A DNA stretch of 64,000 nucleotides. It comes from an uncultured Winogradskyella sp. GTDB taxonomy: Bacteria; Bacteroidota; Bacteroidia; Flavobacteriales; Flavobacteriaceae. Position numbers and translations under genes: made by a program. Under the pieces are notes generated by a model. The model was given only the letters and a program-made list of their open reading frames with translations. It was not told the DNA's origin and did not search any database. Positions 26,841 through 35,088 of this stretch are shown here, piece by piece. Within the stretch, counting starts at the first letter, position 1. Each line of letters begins with the position of its first letter. The stretch lies in NCBI RefSeq assembly GCF_947501905.1, contig NZ_CANMXL010000003.1, forward strand, positions 186,001 through 250,000, given 5' to 3'.

Positions 26841-27953
26841 ATGAACTTAAGTTACTGGGAAATAAAATCTTGGCTAGCAAATGTAGATTTCACAATAGTT
26901 GGAAGTGGCATTGTTGGACTCAATTGTGCGTTACAGTTGCGACAAAAACATCCAAAGGCTAAAATTTTAATTCTCGAAAAAGGGGTTTTACCTCAAGGTG
27001 CAAGCACTAAAAATGCAGGTTTTGCCTGTTTTGGGAGTTTAAGCGAATTGATTGAGGACTTAAAAACACATACCGAAGTAGATGTTATAGATTTGGTAAG
27101 GCAACGCGTTGATGGTTTACAATTATTGAGACAAACACTCGGTGATTCAAATATTGATTATCAAGAACTCGGCGGTTATGAATTATTTACCAAAGACCAT
27201 AAATCGCTTTACGAGGAATGCTTAAGCCGAAAAGATGAAATTAATGATTTACTAAAACCTATTTTTCAAACTGAAGTTTTTAGTTTTAAGGACAATCAGT
27301 TTGGCTTTCAAAATATTCAAGATAAATACGGACTTAACCAGTTTGAAGGGCAAATTGATACAGGTAAAATGATGGAGGCATTGCTTCAGAAAGCCTATCA
27401 AAGTGGTATTAAAATATTGAATGCCATTGAGGTTTTATCGTTTTCAGAAGATGTCAATTCAGTCAAAATAAAAACGAATCATTTCGAGTTTTCAACTAAG
27501 AAATTACTAATTGCTACAAATGGTTTTGCTTCAAAATTATTAGACGAAAACGTTAAACCTGCTCGCGCCCAAGTTTTAATCACAGAACCTATCGAAAACT
27601 TAAACATTAAGGGCACTTTTCACTTAGATAAAGGTTATTATTATTTCAGAAATATTGATAACCGAATCCTCTTTGGGGGTGGACGAAATCTCGATTTTAA
27701 AACCGAAGAAACTTCTGAATTTGGACAAACCCAATTGGTAAAAAACAAACTTGAAGAACTTTTAAAAACGACTATTTTACCAAATAAAGAAGTGAAAATC
27801 AACCACTATTGGTCTGGCATTATGGGTGTTGGTCAGCAAAAAAAGCCAATCGTAAAGCAACTAAGTAATAATATATTTTGTGGCGTAAGATTGGGTGGAA
27901 TGGGAGTTGCTATTGGAAGCATAATTGGTAAAGGTTTGGCAGATTTGGTATAA
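26841..27953 (+). CDS. DAO-type FAD-dependent oxidoreductase
   Basis: This 370-residue enzyme has the Rossmann dinucleotide motif VGSGIVGLNCALQL (about 21-34) and the D-amino-acid-oxidase continuation KILILEKGVLPQGASTKNAGFACFG. The C-terminal FAD-binding end IMGVGQQKKPIVKQL and VRLGGMGVAIGS fits the family. It probably oxidises a small amine or amino acid using FAD. The substrate is unknown. The start is right behind the lepA terminator, but the N terminus MNLSYWEIKSW is characteristic of the flavobacterial members. It is followed 2 nt later by the Gre-like gene. Confidence 0.85.
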   Translation: MNLSYWEIKSWLANVDFTIVGSGIVGLNCALQLRQKHPKAKILILEKGVLPQGASTKNAGFACFGSLSELIEDLKTHTEVDVIDLVRQRVDGLQLLRQTLGDSNIDYQELGGYELFTKDHKSLYEECLSRKDEINDLLKPIFQTEVFSFKDNQFGFQNIQDKYGLNQFEGQIDTGKMMEALLQKAYQSGIKILNAIEVLSFSEDVNSVKIKTNHFEFSTKKLLIATNGFASKLLDENVKPARAQVLITEPIENLNIKGTFHLDKGYYYFRNIDNRILFGGGRNLDFKTEETSEFGQTQLVKNKLEELLKTTILPNKEVKINHYWSGIMGVGQQKKPIVKQLSNNIFCGVRLGGMGVAIGSIIGKGLADLV

Positions 27954-27955
27954 AT

Positions 27956-28405
27956 ATGGAATTAAAACAAAACCTATACAACCAATGCCAAGAGCAGCTC
28001 AACCAGCGTTTAGAAGTCATTAAAAATAAAATCGCAGATATCCAAAATTCATTGCAATCTGAAACTAAAAGCACAGCTGGCGACAAGCACGAAACCGGAA
28101 GAGCCATGCTACAATTGGAACGAGAGAAAGCAGGACAACAATTGGCAGAACTTCAAAAACAACAAGAGTTACTACGCAAAATCAATCCAGAACAAAAACA
28201 TCAAATAGTAGCTTTAGGAAGCATTGTAAAAACATCGGGAGCTAATTATTTTATTAGTGTAAGTGGTGGTGAACTTAAATGTAATAACGAATGGTTTTAT
28301 GCCATTTCTCCTGCAACACCCATTGGGCAATTACTACTCTCTAAACAGGTCGGTAATAGTATTAGGTTTAGGGCGCAACAATTTACAATTACAGAGGTTT
28401 ACTAA
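27956..28405 (+). CDS. GreA/GreB-like C-terminal domain protein
   Basis: This 149-residue protein has a predicted coiled coil over residues 1-80, with a hairpin-tip-like acidic motif TAGDKHETG (about 41-49). The C-terminal beta domain (about 85-149) resembles the FKBP-like domain of Gre factors; AISPATPIGQLLL is the diagnostic segment. It is likely to bind RNA polymerase through the secondary channel, but activity in transcript cleavage is unproven. It is translationally adjacent to the DAO-type gene (2 nt gap). Confidence 0.65.
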   Translation: MELKQNLYNQCQEQLNQRLEVIKNKIADIQNSLQSETKSTAGDKHETGRAMLQLEREKAGQQLAELQKQQELLRKINPEQKHQIVALGSIVKTSGANYFISVSGGELKCNNEWFYAISPATPIGQLLLSKQVGNSIRFRAQQFTITEVY

Positions 28406-28513
28406 AATAAAAGTGTATTTCTTAGCAGGTTATTTCTACTCTGTATATTGATTTGTCGTTTTTCTCTTATGAGTCTATAAAATATTGTCATAACTTCACA
28501 CTAAAAAATAGTT

Positions 28514-29032
28514 ATGAGAATACGTTTAATATTCACGTTGCTTTTGTGTTTGGCGATTAATGCCTCTGCTCAGAATACACCTTCTATAGATTTCACCATC
28601 CGAAATTTAGGTGTTAACGTAGATGGGCATTTTGATACATTTTCGATAACCACAAAATTCGATGCATCTGGTCAGCTAAAAAAACTAGAAGGCGAAATAA
28701 AAGTAAAGTCGATTAAAACAGGAATCGAAAGTAGAGACGAACATCTTCTAGAAGAGGAATACTTTCACACTTCAAAATTTCCTTTTATCAAACTAAAAAG
28801 CACTTCAATACGTAAAGTTTCAAGTTCGGAATATAAGATTAAGGCCAATCTTACCATCAAGGGAAAAACCAAACAAATTACTATTCCTGTAAAATATGAA
28901 AACTTAGAAACTCAAAGAAAACTAAGCTCTAATTTCGAAATTAATCGACGCGATTTTAACGTTGGCGGTGGTAGTTTTATTATGAGTAAAACGGTGAAAT
29001 TAAAAGTCATTCATATAGAGAAAAAGCAATGA
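28514..29032 (+). CDS. YceI-family periplasmic lipid-binding protein
   Basis: The protein has 172 residues. A signal peptide of about 20 residues ends in NASAQ. The mature part is a YceI-like beta-barrel; IDFTIRNLGVNVDGHF, the central TGIESRDEHLLEEEYF segment and FEINRRDFNVGGG are the family motifs. YceI relatives bind polyisoprenoids or other long lipids, so a carrier or chaperone for a lipid product is plausible. It is the first gene of the lipid cluster: its stop overlaps the next start by 4 nt (ATGA), which argues for coupled expression with the flavoprotein. Confidence 0.87.
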   Translation: MRIRLIFTLLLCLAINASAQNTPSIDFTIRNLGVNVDGHFDTFSITTKFDASGQLKKLEGEIKVKSIKTGIESRDEHLLEEEYFHTSKFPFIKLKSTSIRKVSSSEYKIKANLTIKGKTKQITIPVKYENLETQRKLSSNFEINRRDFNVGGGSFIMSKTVKLKVIHIEKKQ

Positions 29033-30159
29033 ATAAATCCGAGGTAGATGTTATTGTTATTGGTGGCGGTTTAGCCGGGTTAACGAGCGCAATTCATCTA
29101 TCGAAAGAAGGCATCAGGGTTTTATTGATTGAGAAAAACAGCTATCCAAAACATAAAGTTTGCGGGGAATATGTTTCTAACGAAGTATTACCATATCTCT
29201 ATTCTATAGGCTTTAACCCCTTCGGTTTTGGAGCTAAACGCATTTCAGAGTTTCAATTAACGACGCACAATAACAAAAGCATTAATACCAAATTGCCACT
29301 AGGCGGATTTGGGATGAGTCGATACGAAATGGATTTTCAATTGTATCAATTAGCGCTTAAAAATGAGGTAGAAGTTCTTCAAGACACTGTTATAGATGTT
29401 GTTTTTAAGAATGATGTGTTTCATATAGAAACCAAATCAAACACAGATTTACAAGCAAAGATAGTCCTCGGAGCGTTCGGAAAACGTTCTAATTTAGATG
29501 TCAAATTCCAACGAAAATTCATCCAAAAAAAATCACCGTATTTGGGTGTGAAAATTCATGTTTCTGGGCAATTCCCAGAAGATAAAGTAGCCCTTCATAA
29601 CTTCAAAGGCGGTTATTGCGGTGTATCAAAAGTGGAGAATGGCAGCATCAACTTGTGTTACATTACGAATTATGAAGCTTTCAAAAAGTATAAAAATATC
29701 GAGGCTTTTCAGGAAGACGTGTTATTTAAAAATGCTGCTTTAAATGAGGTATTCAAAAATTCAAAACCGCAATTTGAAACCCCATTGACCATAAGTCAGA
29801 TCTCATTCGAAACCAAGGAGCCTATAGAAAACCATATGATTATGTGTGGGGATTCAGCAGGGATGATTCATCCTTTGTGTGGAAATGGAATGGGAATGGC
29901 TATAAGAAGCTCTCAATTAGCATCCCTACTCATAATTGACTACCTTAAAGGAAAAATTAAAACACGAGAAGAATTAGAAAAAGAGTATGTCAGACGCTGG
30001 AAGAAAACATTCAGTTTTAGGCTTAAAGCGGGTCATGTTATCGCCTATTTATTTCGTAAAGATTGGTTAGCGCCAAAGCTTTTGGTGTTCCTGAGGTGGT
30101 TTCCGTTTTTGGCACCACAAATCATTAAAATGACGCACGGTAAACCCATGAAAGTATAA
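29029..30159 (+). CDS. FAD-dependent oxidoreductase of the geranylgeranyl-reductase/PHBH-like family
   Basis: This 376-residue enzyme has the Rossmann motif VIGGGLAGL (10-18) and the signature YPKHKVCGEYVS (about 44-55), typical of geranylgeranyl reductase-like and aromatic-ring hydroxylase relatives. CGDSAGMIHPLCGNGMGMA in the second half is the FAD-contacting GD motif. A C-terminal hydrophobic or amphipathic region hints at membrane association. In the type III PKS cluster it is best read as a ring hydroxylase/monooxygenase or lipid-chain reductase; the sequence alone does not decide. The gene overlaps the methyltransferase start by one base (TAATG). Confidence 0.85.
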   Translation: MNKSEVDVIVIGGGLAGLTSAIHLSKEGIRVLLIEKNSYPKHKVCGEYVSNEVLPYLYSIGFNPFGFGAKRISEFQLTTHNNKSINTKLPLGGFGMSRYEMDFQLYQLALKNEVEVLQDTVIDVVFKNDVFHIETKSNTDLQAKIVLGAFGKRSNLDVKFQRKFIQKKSPYLGVKIHVSGQFPEDKVALHNFKGGYCGVSKVENGSINLCYITNYEAFKKYKNIEAFQEDVLFKNAALNEVFKNSKPQFETPLTISQISFETKEPIENHMIMCGDSAGMIHPLCGNGMGMAIRSSQLASLLIIDYLKGKIKTREELEKEYVRRWKKTFSFRLKAGHVIAYLFRKDWLAPKLLVFLRWFPFLAPQIIKMTHGKPMKV

Positions 30160-30869
30160 TGCCATTATTCGTTGATACTACATATCGAAGCAACAAAACC
30201 GAAATCATGGATGACTTTTCTATGAAAGGCGAATTGCTTCGTGATACTCTAGATAAGTTGGGAAATATCAATAAATGGCTAGGCGGAAACCGTGTAACGC
30301 TCAATGGTGTAAAGAAAATACTTCAAGGTCAACCCAAGGACAGAATCTATAAAATTGTTGACTTGGGCTGTGGACATGGCGATATTTTAAGGTTAATTGC
30401 AGATTATGGTCGGCGCGAAGATTATAAGTTCGAGTTAATAGGAATTGATGCAAACCAAGATGCTATTGACTATGCTGCTGAATTGTCTGCGGATTACCCA
30501 GAATTATCATTCGAGAATAAAGACATTTTCTCCGAAGAATTTAAAGAATTAGATTACGATATTGCTTTAGCTACCTTGTTTTTGCATCATTTCAAAACCG
30601 AAGAATTAGAAGTACTATTAAAACAATTATCAAGCAAAGCGAAATTAGGATTGGTTATTAACGACTTACATAGAAGTGAAATGGCTTATGGTCTTTTTAA
30701 ATTATTAAGTTTAGTAATTTCTAATCAAATGATAGTCGAAGATGGGTTAACTTCCATATTACGAGCTTTTAAAAGAAAAGATTTAGAACATCTAACTCAA
30801 AAGTTAAACCTCAAATCAGAAATCCGTTGGAAATGGGCATTCCGTTACCAGTGGTTAATTAAAAATTAG
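30159..30869 (+). CDS. SAM-dependent class I methyltransferase
   Basis: The 236-residue protein has motif I VDLGCGHGD (67-75), GIDANQDAI as the acidic-loop motif II, and a hydrophobic C-terminal part. A start at residue 17 (MDDFSMKGELL) is also possible. The tight coupling (TAATG overlap with the flavoprotein gene) favours the ATG at 30159. It probably methylates the aromatic or hydroxyl groups made by the neighbouring type III PKS and flavoprotein; the acceptor is inferred. It ends directly against the PKS start. Confidence 0.83.
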   Translation: MPLFVDTTYRSNKTEIMDDFSMKGELLRDTLDKLGNINKWLGGNRVTLNGVKKILQGQPKDRIYKIVDLGCGHGDILRLIADYGRREDYKFELIGIDANQDAIDYAAELSADYPELSFENKDIFSEEFKELDYDIALATLFLHHFKTEELEVLLKQLSSKAKLGLVINDLHRSEMAYGLFKLLSLVISNQMIVEDGLTSILRAFKRKDLEHLTQKLNLKSEIRWKWAFRYQWLIKN

Positions 30870-31922
30870 ATGGCTGTAAGAATTACATCGGTAGCTAAAC
30901 AGTTGCCTCAATATACTAGAGAAACAAAAGACATTTTACCTTTTGTTGAAGCGTGGCTTGATGGTCAAGAAGACCGATTTAAACGAAAAGTACTTAAGAT
31001 TTTTGAGAATGCTGCCGTAGATAAACGTTACTCTATAATGGATGCCGAAGACGTTTTTTTGAACACTTCTTTTGAAGAAAAAAATGATATTTACGTTAGA
31101 GAAAGTGTAAAACTAGCTGAAAAAAGCTTGGTGAAAGCTTTGGATAAGGCACGTCTAAAGCCAACAGACATCGACTATATCATTACCGTAAGTTGTACTG
31201 GTATTATGATTCCGTCATTAGACGCTTATTTGATTAACAACCTAAAGATGAAGCAGGATATCGTACGTTTACCAGTGACTGAGATGGGTTGTGCTGCAGG
31301 TGTTTCAGGTATTATTTATGCGAAGAATTTTCTAAAAGCAAACCCAAACAAACGTGCCGCTGTGATTGCGGTAGAATCCCCAACAGCAACATTTCAGTTA
31401 GAAGATTATTCCATGGTAAACATTGTCAGTGCTGCTATTTTTGGAGATGGATGCGCAAGTGTGATTTTATCGTCGTATAAAGATGAGGTTGGACCAGAAA
31501 TTAAAGACGAAGCGATGTATCATTTTTATGATGCTAGTCACATGATGGGCTTCAAGCTCAGAAATACGGGCTTACAAATGGTTTTAGACCAAAGCGTGCC
31601 CCAAACTATTGCTGACCATTTTCCAAAAATTATTCATCCATTTTTAGAGCAAAATAATTTAACTATTGAAGATATTGACCACTTGGTGTTTCATCCAGGA
31701 GGAAAGAAAATTGTACAAACCGTCGAAGACTTATTCGGAGATTTAGGTAAGAATATAGATGATACTAAGGAGGTATTACGATTGTATGGTAATATGAGTA
31801 GCGCAACAGTTTTATATGTTTTAGAACGTTTTATGGATAGAGATTTACCTAAAGGCGACAGAGGTATCATGCTCAGCTTTGGACCCGGTTTTTCGGCACA
31901 ACGTGTTTTATTAGAGTGGTAA
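30870..31922 (+). CDS. Type III polyketide synthase (chalcone synthase-like)
   Basis: This 350-residue homodimer-type enzyme condenses malonyl units onto a starter acyl thioester. The triad is complete: Cys141 in TEMGCAAGV, His275 in LVFHPGGKK and Asn308 in YGNMSSATV. The C-terminal GPG loop is SFGPGFSAQRVLLEW. The starter tunnel residues and the product (pyrone, resorcinol or quinone precursor) cannot be read by eye. With the neighbouring methyltransferase and flavoprotein it resembles the Streptomyces srsABC logic for phenolic lipids. It is the central gene of the cluster. Confidence 0.92.
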   Translation: MAVRITSVAKQLPQYTRETKDILPFVEAWLDGQEDRFKRKVLKIFENAAVDKRYSIMDAEDVFLNTSFEEKNDIYVRESVKLAEKSLVKALDKARLKPTDIDYIITVSCTGIMIPSLDAYLINNLKMKQDIVRLPVTEMGCAAGVSGIIYAKNFLKANPNKRAAVIAVESPTATFQLEDYSMVNIVSAAIFGDGCASVILSSYKDEVGPEIKDEAMYHFYDASHMMGFKLRNTGLQMVLDQSVPQTIADHFPKIIHPFLEQNNLTIEDIDHLVFHPGGKKIVQTVEDLFGDLGKNIDDTKEVLRLYGNMSSATVLYVLERFMDRDLPKGDRGIMLSFGPGFSAQRVLLEW

Positions 31923-31937
31923 TTAAATAACGAAAAG

Positions 31938-32477
31938 ATGTCGAGAGTAACATTACATATGGTATCAAGTTTAGATGGTTTTATAGCCAAAAGAGATGGT
32001 GATGTTCAATGGATGCATTCAAAAGATACTTACCTAAAAGGCAAAGTCCTTTCCAATGATTTTATTGAAGAGTTTTTAAAATCAATTGATTGTTATGTCA
32101 TGGGCTCAAAGACATATGAGGACACATTAAAATTAGGTTGGCCTTATGGAGAAAAACCAGTTTTTGTAATTACGAATAGACATTTAAAGTCAGAAAGAAA
32201 TAATATTGAATTTTATTCGGGGGATTTACAAACCTTAATTAAAGATAAACTAAGTATAAAGCATCAAAATATTTGGGTTGCAGGAGGCTCAAAGCTTACA
32301 AAATCATTCATTAAAGCTGATTTGGTCGATGAGATAGTCATGACAATTGTACCAATTATTTTGGGTGATGGTGTTTTGTTTTTCGATTATGTAAATACAG
32401 AAAAGCATTTACATCTTAAGGACGTGACTTCATTTTCAGACGGAATGGTTGAAATAACATATGAAATAAAGAAATGA
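31938..32477 (+). CDS. DHFR/RibD C-terminal-domain-like reductase
   Basis: The 179-residue protein starts MSRVTLHMVSSLDGFIAKRDG, the hallmark of the dihydrofolate-reductase/RibD-C superfamily. VMGSKTYED and IWVAGGSKLTKSFI provide the NADPH-binding G-G motif. Members outside folate and riboflavin biosynthesis are usually of unknown substrate. Placed between the PKS and SDR genes, with an ATGA overlap to the SDR start, it probably reduces an intermediate of this pathway, but this is inference. It is not canonical folA by sequence. Confidence 0.75.
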   Translation: MSRVTLHMVSSLDGFIAKRDGDVQWMHSKDTYLKGKVLSNDFIEEFLKSIDCYVMGSKTYEDTLKLGWPYGEKPVFVITNRHLKSERNNIEFYSGDLQTLIKDKLSIKHQNIWVAGGSKLTKSFIKADLVDEIVMTIVPIILGDGVLFFDYVNTEKHLHLKDVTSFSDGMVEITYEIKK

Positions 32478-33268
32478 AAGAATTTCAAAATAAAAACTAT
32501 TGGGCATTAATACTTGGCGGCAGTTCTGGCTTAGGTTTAGCGACGGCAAAAAAACTAGCCAAACATGGTATTAACATCTGTATTGTTCATCGTAACTCTC
32601 GAATGCAAGAAGATGAAATTCAAGCTGAATTTGAAACCATAAAACAAGAAGGTATAGAATTCAAATCCTTTAATACCGACGCTTTTAAACCTGAAAAGAT
32701 TGAAGTTATTATTGATACCCTAAAAACTGAATTCGGAACAAAACACAAAATAAGAACTCTAGTTCATAGCGTTGCCAAAGGAAATCTAAAACCTATGGTT
32801 TCGGATGAAAACCCAGTTTTAAAGCATGATGATTTTGCATTAACTATTAATGCGATGGGTATTAGTTTATACGATTGGACAAAAGCGCTTTTTGAGGCTG
32901 ATTTATTCGCGGAGGACTCAAGAATTATAAGTTTTACAAGTGAAGGGAATAGTAAAGCATGGCAAAATTATGCCGCAGTTTCGGCAGCTAAAGTCACACT
33001 TGAGGCGATTACACGAAATATAGCTTTAGAGTTTGCGCCATTTGGAATTAAAGCCAATTGCATACAAGCAGGTGTGACGGATACATTATCGTTACGTATG
33101 ATTCCTGGAAGTGAAAAAATTATCGAACACAGCTTAGAGCGAAACCCAAATAAACGATTAACATTACCAGAATATGTGGCAGATGCTGTTTATTTATTAA
33201 GTAAAGATGAAGCCGCTTGGATTACAGGAACGATTATCCCTGTGGATGGCGGAGAACACTTAAGTTAG
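32474..33268 (+). CDS. FabI-like short-chain dehydrogenase/reductase
   Basis: This 264-residue Rossmann protein has the nucleotide loop LGGSSGLGLA (14-23) in place of the classical TGxxxGIG motif. The catalytic pair is Tyr166 and Lys173, spaced Y-X6-K, the spacing of enoyl-ACP reductases rather than the Y-X3-K of ketoreductases. The end TGTIIPVDGGEHLS matches the SDR closing motif. It is predicted to reduce a double bond in the acyl chain on the cluster's ACP. It overlaps the RibD-like stop (ATGA) and precedes the dehydratase by 1 nt. Confidence 0.78.
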   Translation: MKEFQNKNYWALILGGSSGLGLATAKKLAKHGINICIVHRNSRMQEDEIQAEFETIKQEGIEFKSFNTDAFKPEKIEVIIDTLKTEFGTKHKIRTLVHSVAKGNLKPMVSDENPVLKHDDFALTINAMGISLYDWTKALFEADLFAEDSRIISFTSEGNSKAWQNYAAVSAAKVTLEAITRNIALEFAPFGIKANCIQAGVTDTLSLRMIPGSEKIIEHSLERNPNKRLTLPEYVADAVYLLSKDEAAWITGTIIPVDGGEHLS

Positions 33269-33269
33269 A

Positions 33270-33707
33270 ATGACTGTATCAAAAATCATAACACTATTAC
33301 CTTACCAAAAACCATTTTTGTTTGTGGATGGTATTAATACTATTTCTGAAGAAGGCATAACAGGACATTACACATTCCAAAAGAACGAAACCTTCTACGA
33401 AGGGCACTTTAAAAACAACCCAATAACGCCTGGCGTAATTCTCACAGAATGTATGGCGCAAATAGGTTTGGTGTGTTTGGGTATTTATTTATTAAAAGAC
33501 GAGTTGAATTCAGAGAATCTACCAAAAATCGCATTAACGGCACACCAAATGGATTTTTATTTACCTGTTTTTCCAGAAGAAAAAGTGACGGTGATTTCAG
33601 AAAAAAAAGTGTTTCGATTTAACAAATTAAAGTGCAAAGTAAAAATGTTCAATGAAAAAGGCGAATTGGTAGCAAAAGGGCTAATTTCAGGAATGATGAA
33701 AGCATGA
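33270..33707 (+). CDS. FabZ-like 3-hydroxyacyl-ACP dehydratase
   Basis: The 145-residue hot-dog protein keeps the catalytic pair His46 (YEGHFKNNP) and Glu60 (VILTECMAQ). The usual PH at the start of the family is PY here (PYQKPFLFVD). It should dehydrate beta-hydroxyacyl intermediates on the cluster's ACP. Hot-dog thioesterases are a possible alternative, but the two active-site residues favour dehydratase. It overlaps the ketosynthase start by 4 nt. Confidence 0.85.
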   Translation: MTVSKIITLLPYQKPFLFVDGINTISEEGITGHYTFQKNETFYEGHFKNNPITPGVILTECMAQIGLVCLGIYLLKDELNSENLPKIALTAHQMDFYLPVFPEEKVTVISEKKVFRFNKLKCKVKMFNEKGELVAKGLISGMMKA

Positions 33708-34978
33708 AAAAAAGAGTTGTCATAACAGGATTAGGCGTAGTTGCACCAAACGGTGTTGGTGTTTCAGACTTTACGGAATCTTTAAAACAAGGCAAGTCTG
33801 GCATTATGTTTCATCAAGAATTAAAGGACTTAAACTTCTCTTGCCAAATAGGAGGAATTCCAAATATTTCAGACGACTTAAAGTCTAAATATTTCACCGA
33901 TTTACAATTACGAGGTTTTAATAGTTCTGGCATTTTATACGGTTGTATTGCAGGCATTGATGCATGGAAAGATGCAGGTTTCGATACGAATCCAGATAGT
34001 AAATTAGATTACCAGACAGGACTTATTTTCGGAACAGGCACATCTGGTGTTGAGAAATTTCGTGAAGCGATTTATAAACTAGATGAAGGTAATGTAAGAC
34101 GATTAGGAAGCACCGTTGTTTTACAAACCATGGCAAGTGGTGTAAGTGCATATTTAAGCGGGATGTTAGGTTTAGGAAATCAAGTCACAACAAATTCTTC
34201 GGCTTGCACAACAGGAACAGAAGCGATTTTAATGGGCTTTGAGCGCATCCAAAACGGAAATGCGAAGCGCATGTTAGTTGGTAGTTGTAGTGACCACGGA
34301 CCTTATGTTTGGGGAGGATTTGATGCTATGCGTGTCATGACCTACAAGCACAATGATTCGCCAAAGCAAGGCTCTCGACCAATGAGTGCAACAGCTTCTG
34401 GATTTGTACCCGGAAGTGGTGCTGGTGCATTGGTTTTAGAATCACTCGACAGTGCTTTAGAACGTGGCGCAAAAATTTATGCTGAGGTTTTAGGAGGCGA
34501 AATCAATTCTGGAGGCCAACGGCAAGGCGGAACATTAACTGCGCCAAACGCTGAAGCTGTTCAACGTTGTATCAAAAAGGCAATTGAAAATTCAGGCATA
34601 AATGCAAGTGAGATTGAAGTTATTAATGGACATCTCACAGCAACTTCTAAAGATGCTTTAGAAATCGAAAATTGGTCGAAGGCACTAAACAGAGACGGAA
34701 AAGATTTTCCATATTTAAACGCTACTAAATCCATGGTTGGACACTGTTTAGCAGCAGCTGGCGCTATTGAGAGTGTGGCGAGTGTTATTCAACTAAATGA
34801 GCAGTTTGTTTCTCCAAATATTAATTGCGAAGACTTACACCCAGAAATAGAGAAACTTGTTGCGTCAGAACACATTCCGACAGAAAAAATAGATTTAAAC
34901 TTTAATACCATTGCAAAAGCAAGTTTTGGCTTTGGTGATGTCAATGCCTGTGTGATTTTTAAGAAATATCAAGAGTAA
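33704..34978 (+). CDS. Beta-ketoacyl-ACP synthase (KAS I/II-like)
   Basis: This 424-residue thiolase-fold enzyme keeps Cys168 (SSACTTGTEA), His310 and His347 (VGHCLAAAGAIES), plus Lys342 (NATKSMVGH). The usual HGTxT motif around the first His is HLTAT, a deviation from housekeeping FabF. It would elongate an acyl chain on the dedicated ACP. No partner chain-length factor is seen. It precedes a 110-nt gap with a palindrome before the ACP gene. Confidence 0.9.
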   Translation: MKKRVVITGLGVVAPNGVGVSDFTESLKQGKSGIMFHQELKDLNFSCQIGGIPNISDDLKSKYFTDLQLRGFNSSGILYGCIAGIDAWKDAGFDTNPDSKLDYQTGLIFGTGTSGVEKFREAIYKLDEGNVRRLGSTVVLQTMASGVSAYLSGMLGLGNQVTTNSSACTTGTEAILMGFERIQNGNAKRMLVGSCSDHGPYVWGGFDAMRVMTYKHNDSPKQGSRPMSATASGFVPGSGAGALVLESLDSALERGAKIYAEVLGGEINSGGQRQGGTLTAPNAEAVQRCIKKAIENSGINASEIEVINGHLTATSKDALEIENWSKALNRDGKDFPYLNATKSMVGHCLAAAGAIESVASVIQLNEQFVSPNINCEDLHPEIEKLVASEHIPTEKIDLNFNTIAKASFGFGDVNACVIFKKYQE

Positions 34979-34986
34979 TTGACCAT

Positions 34987-35043
34987 CTTCGACAAGCTCA
35001 GATTGACTGTTAGGACTTTTTTGCCATACTGAGCTTGTCGAAG
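34987..35043. repeat. REP-like inverted repeat between KS and ACP genes
   Basis: A perfect 15-bp inverted repeat (CTTCGACAAGCTCAG / CTGAGCTTGTCGAAG) flanks a 27-nt spacer. The sequence is reminiscent of CTTCGAC-type palindromes common between genes in flavobacteria. No T tract follows, so it is not a classical terminator. It splits the lipid cluster into two parts. Confidence 0.75.
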
Positions 35044-35088
35044 TATTATTTAAGCGATATATAGCGTAACTTTACATTATAAAACTAC

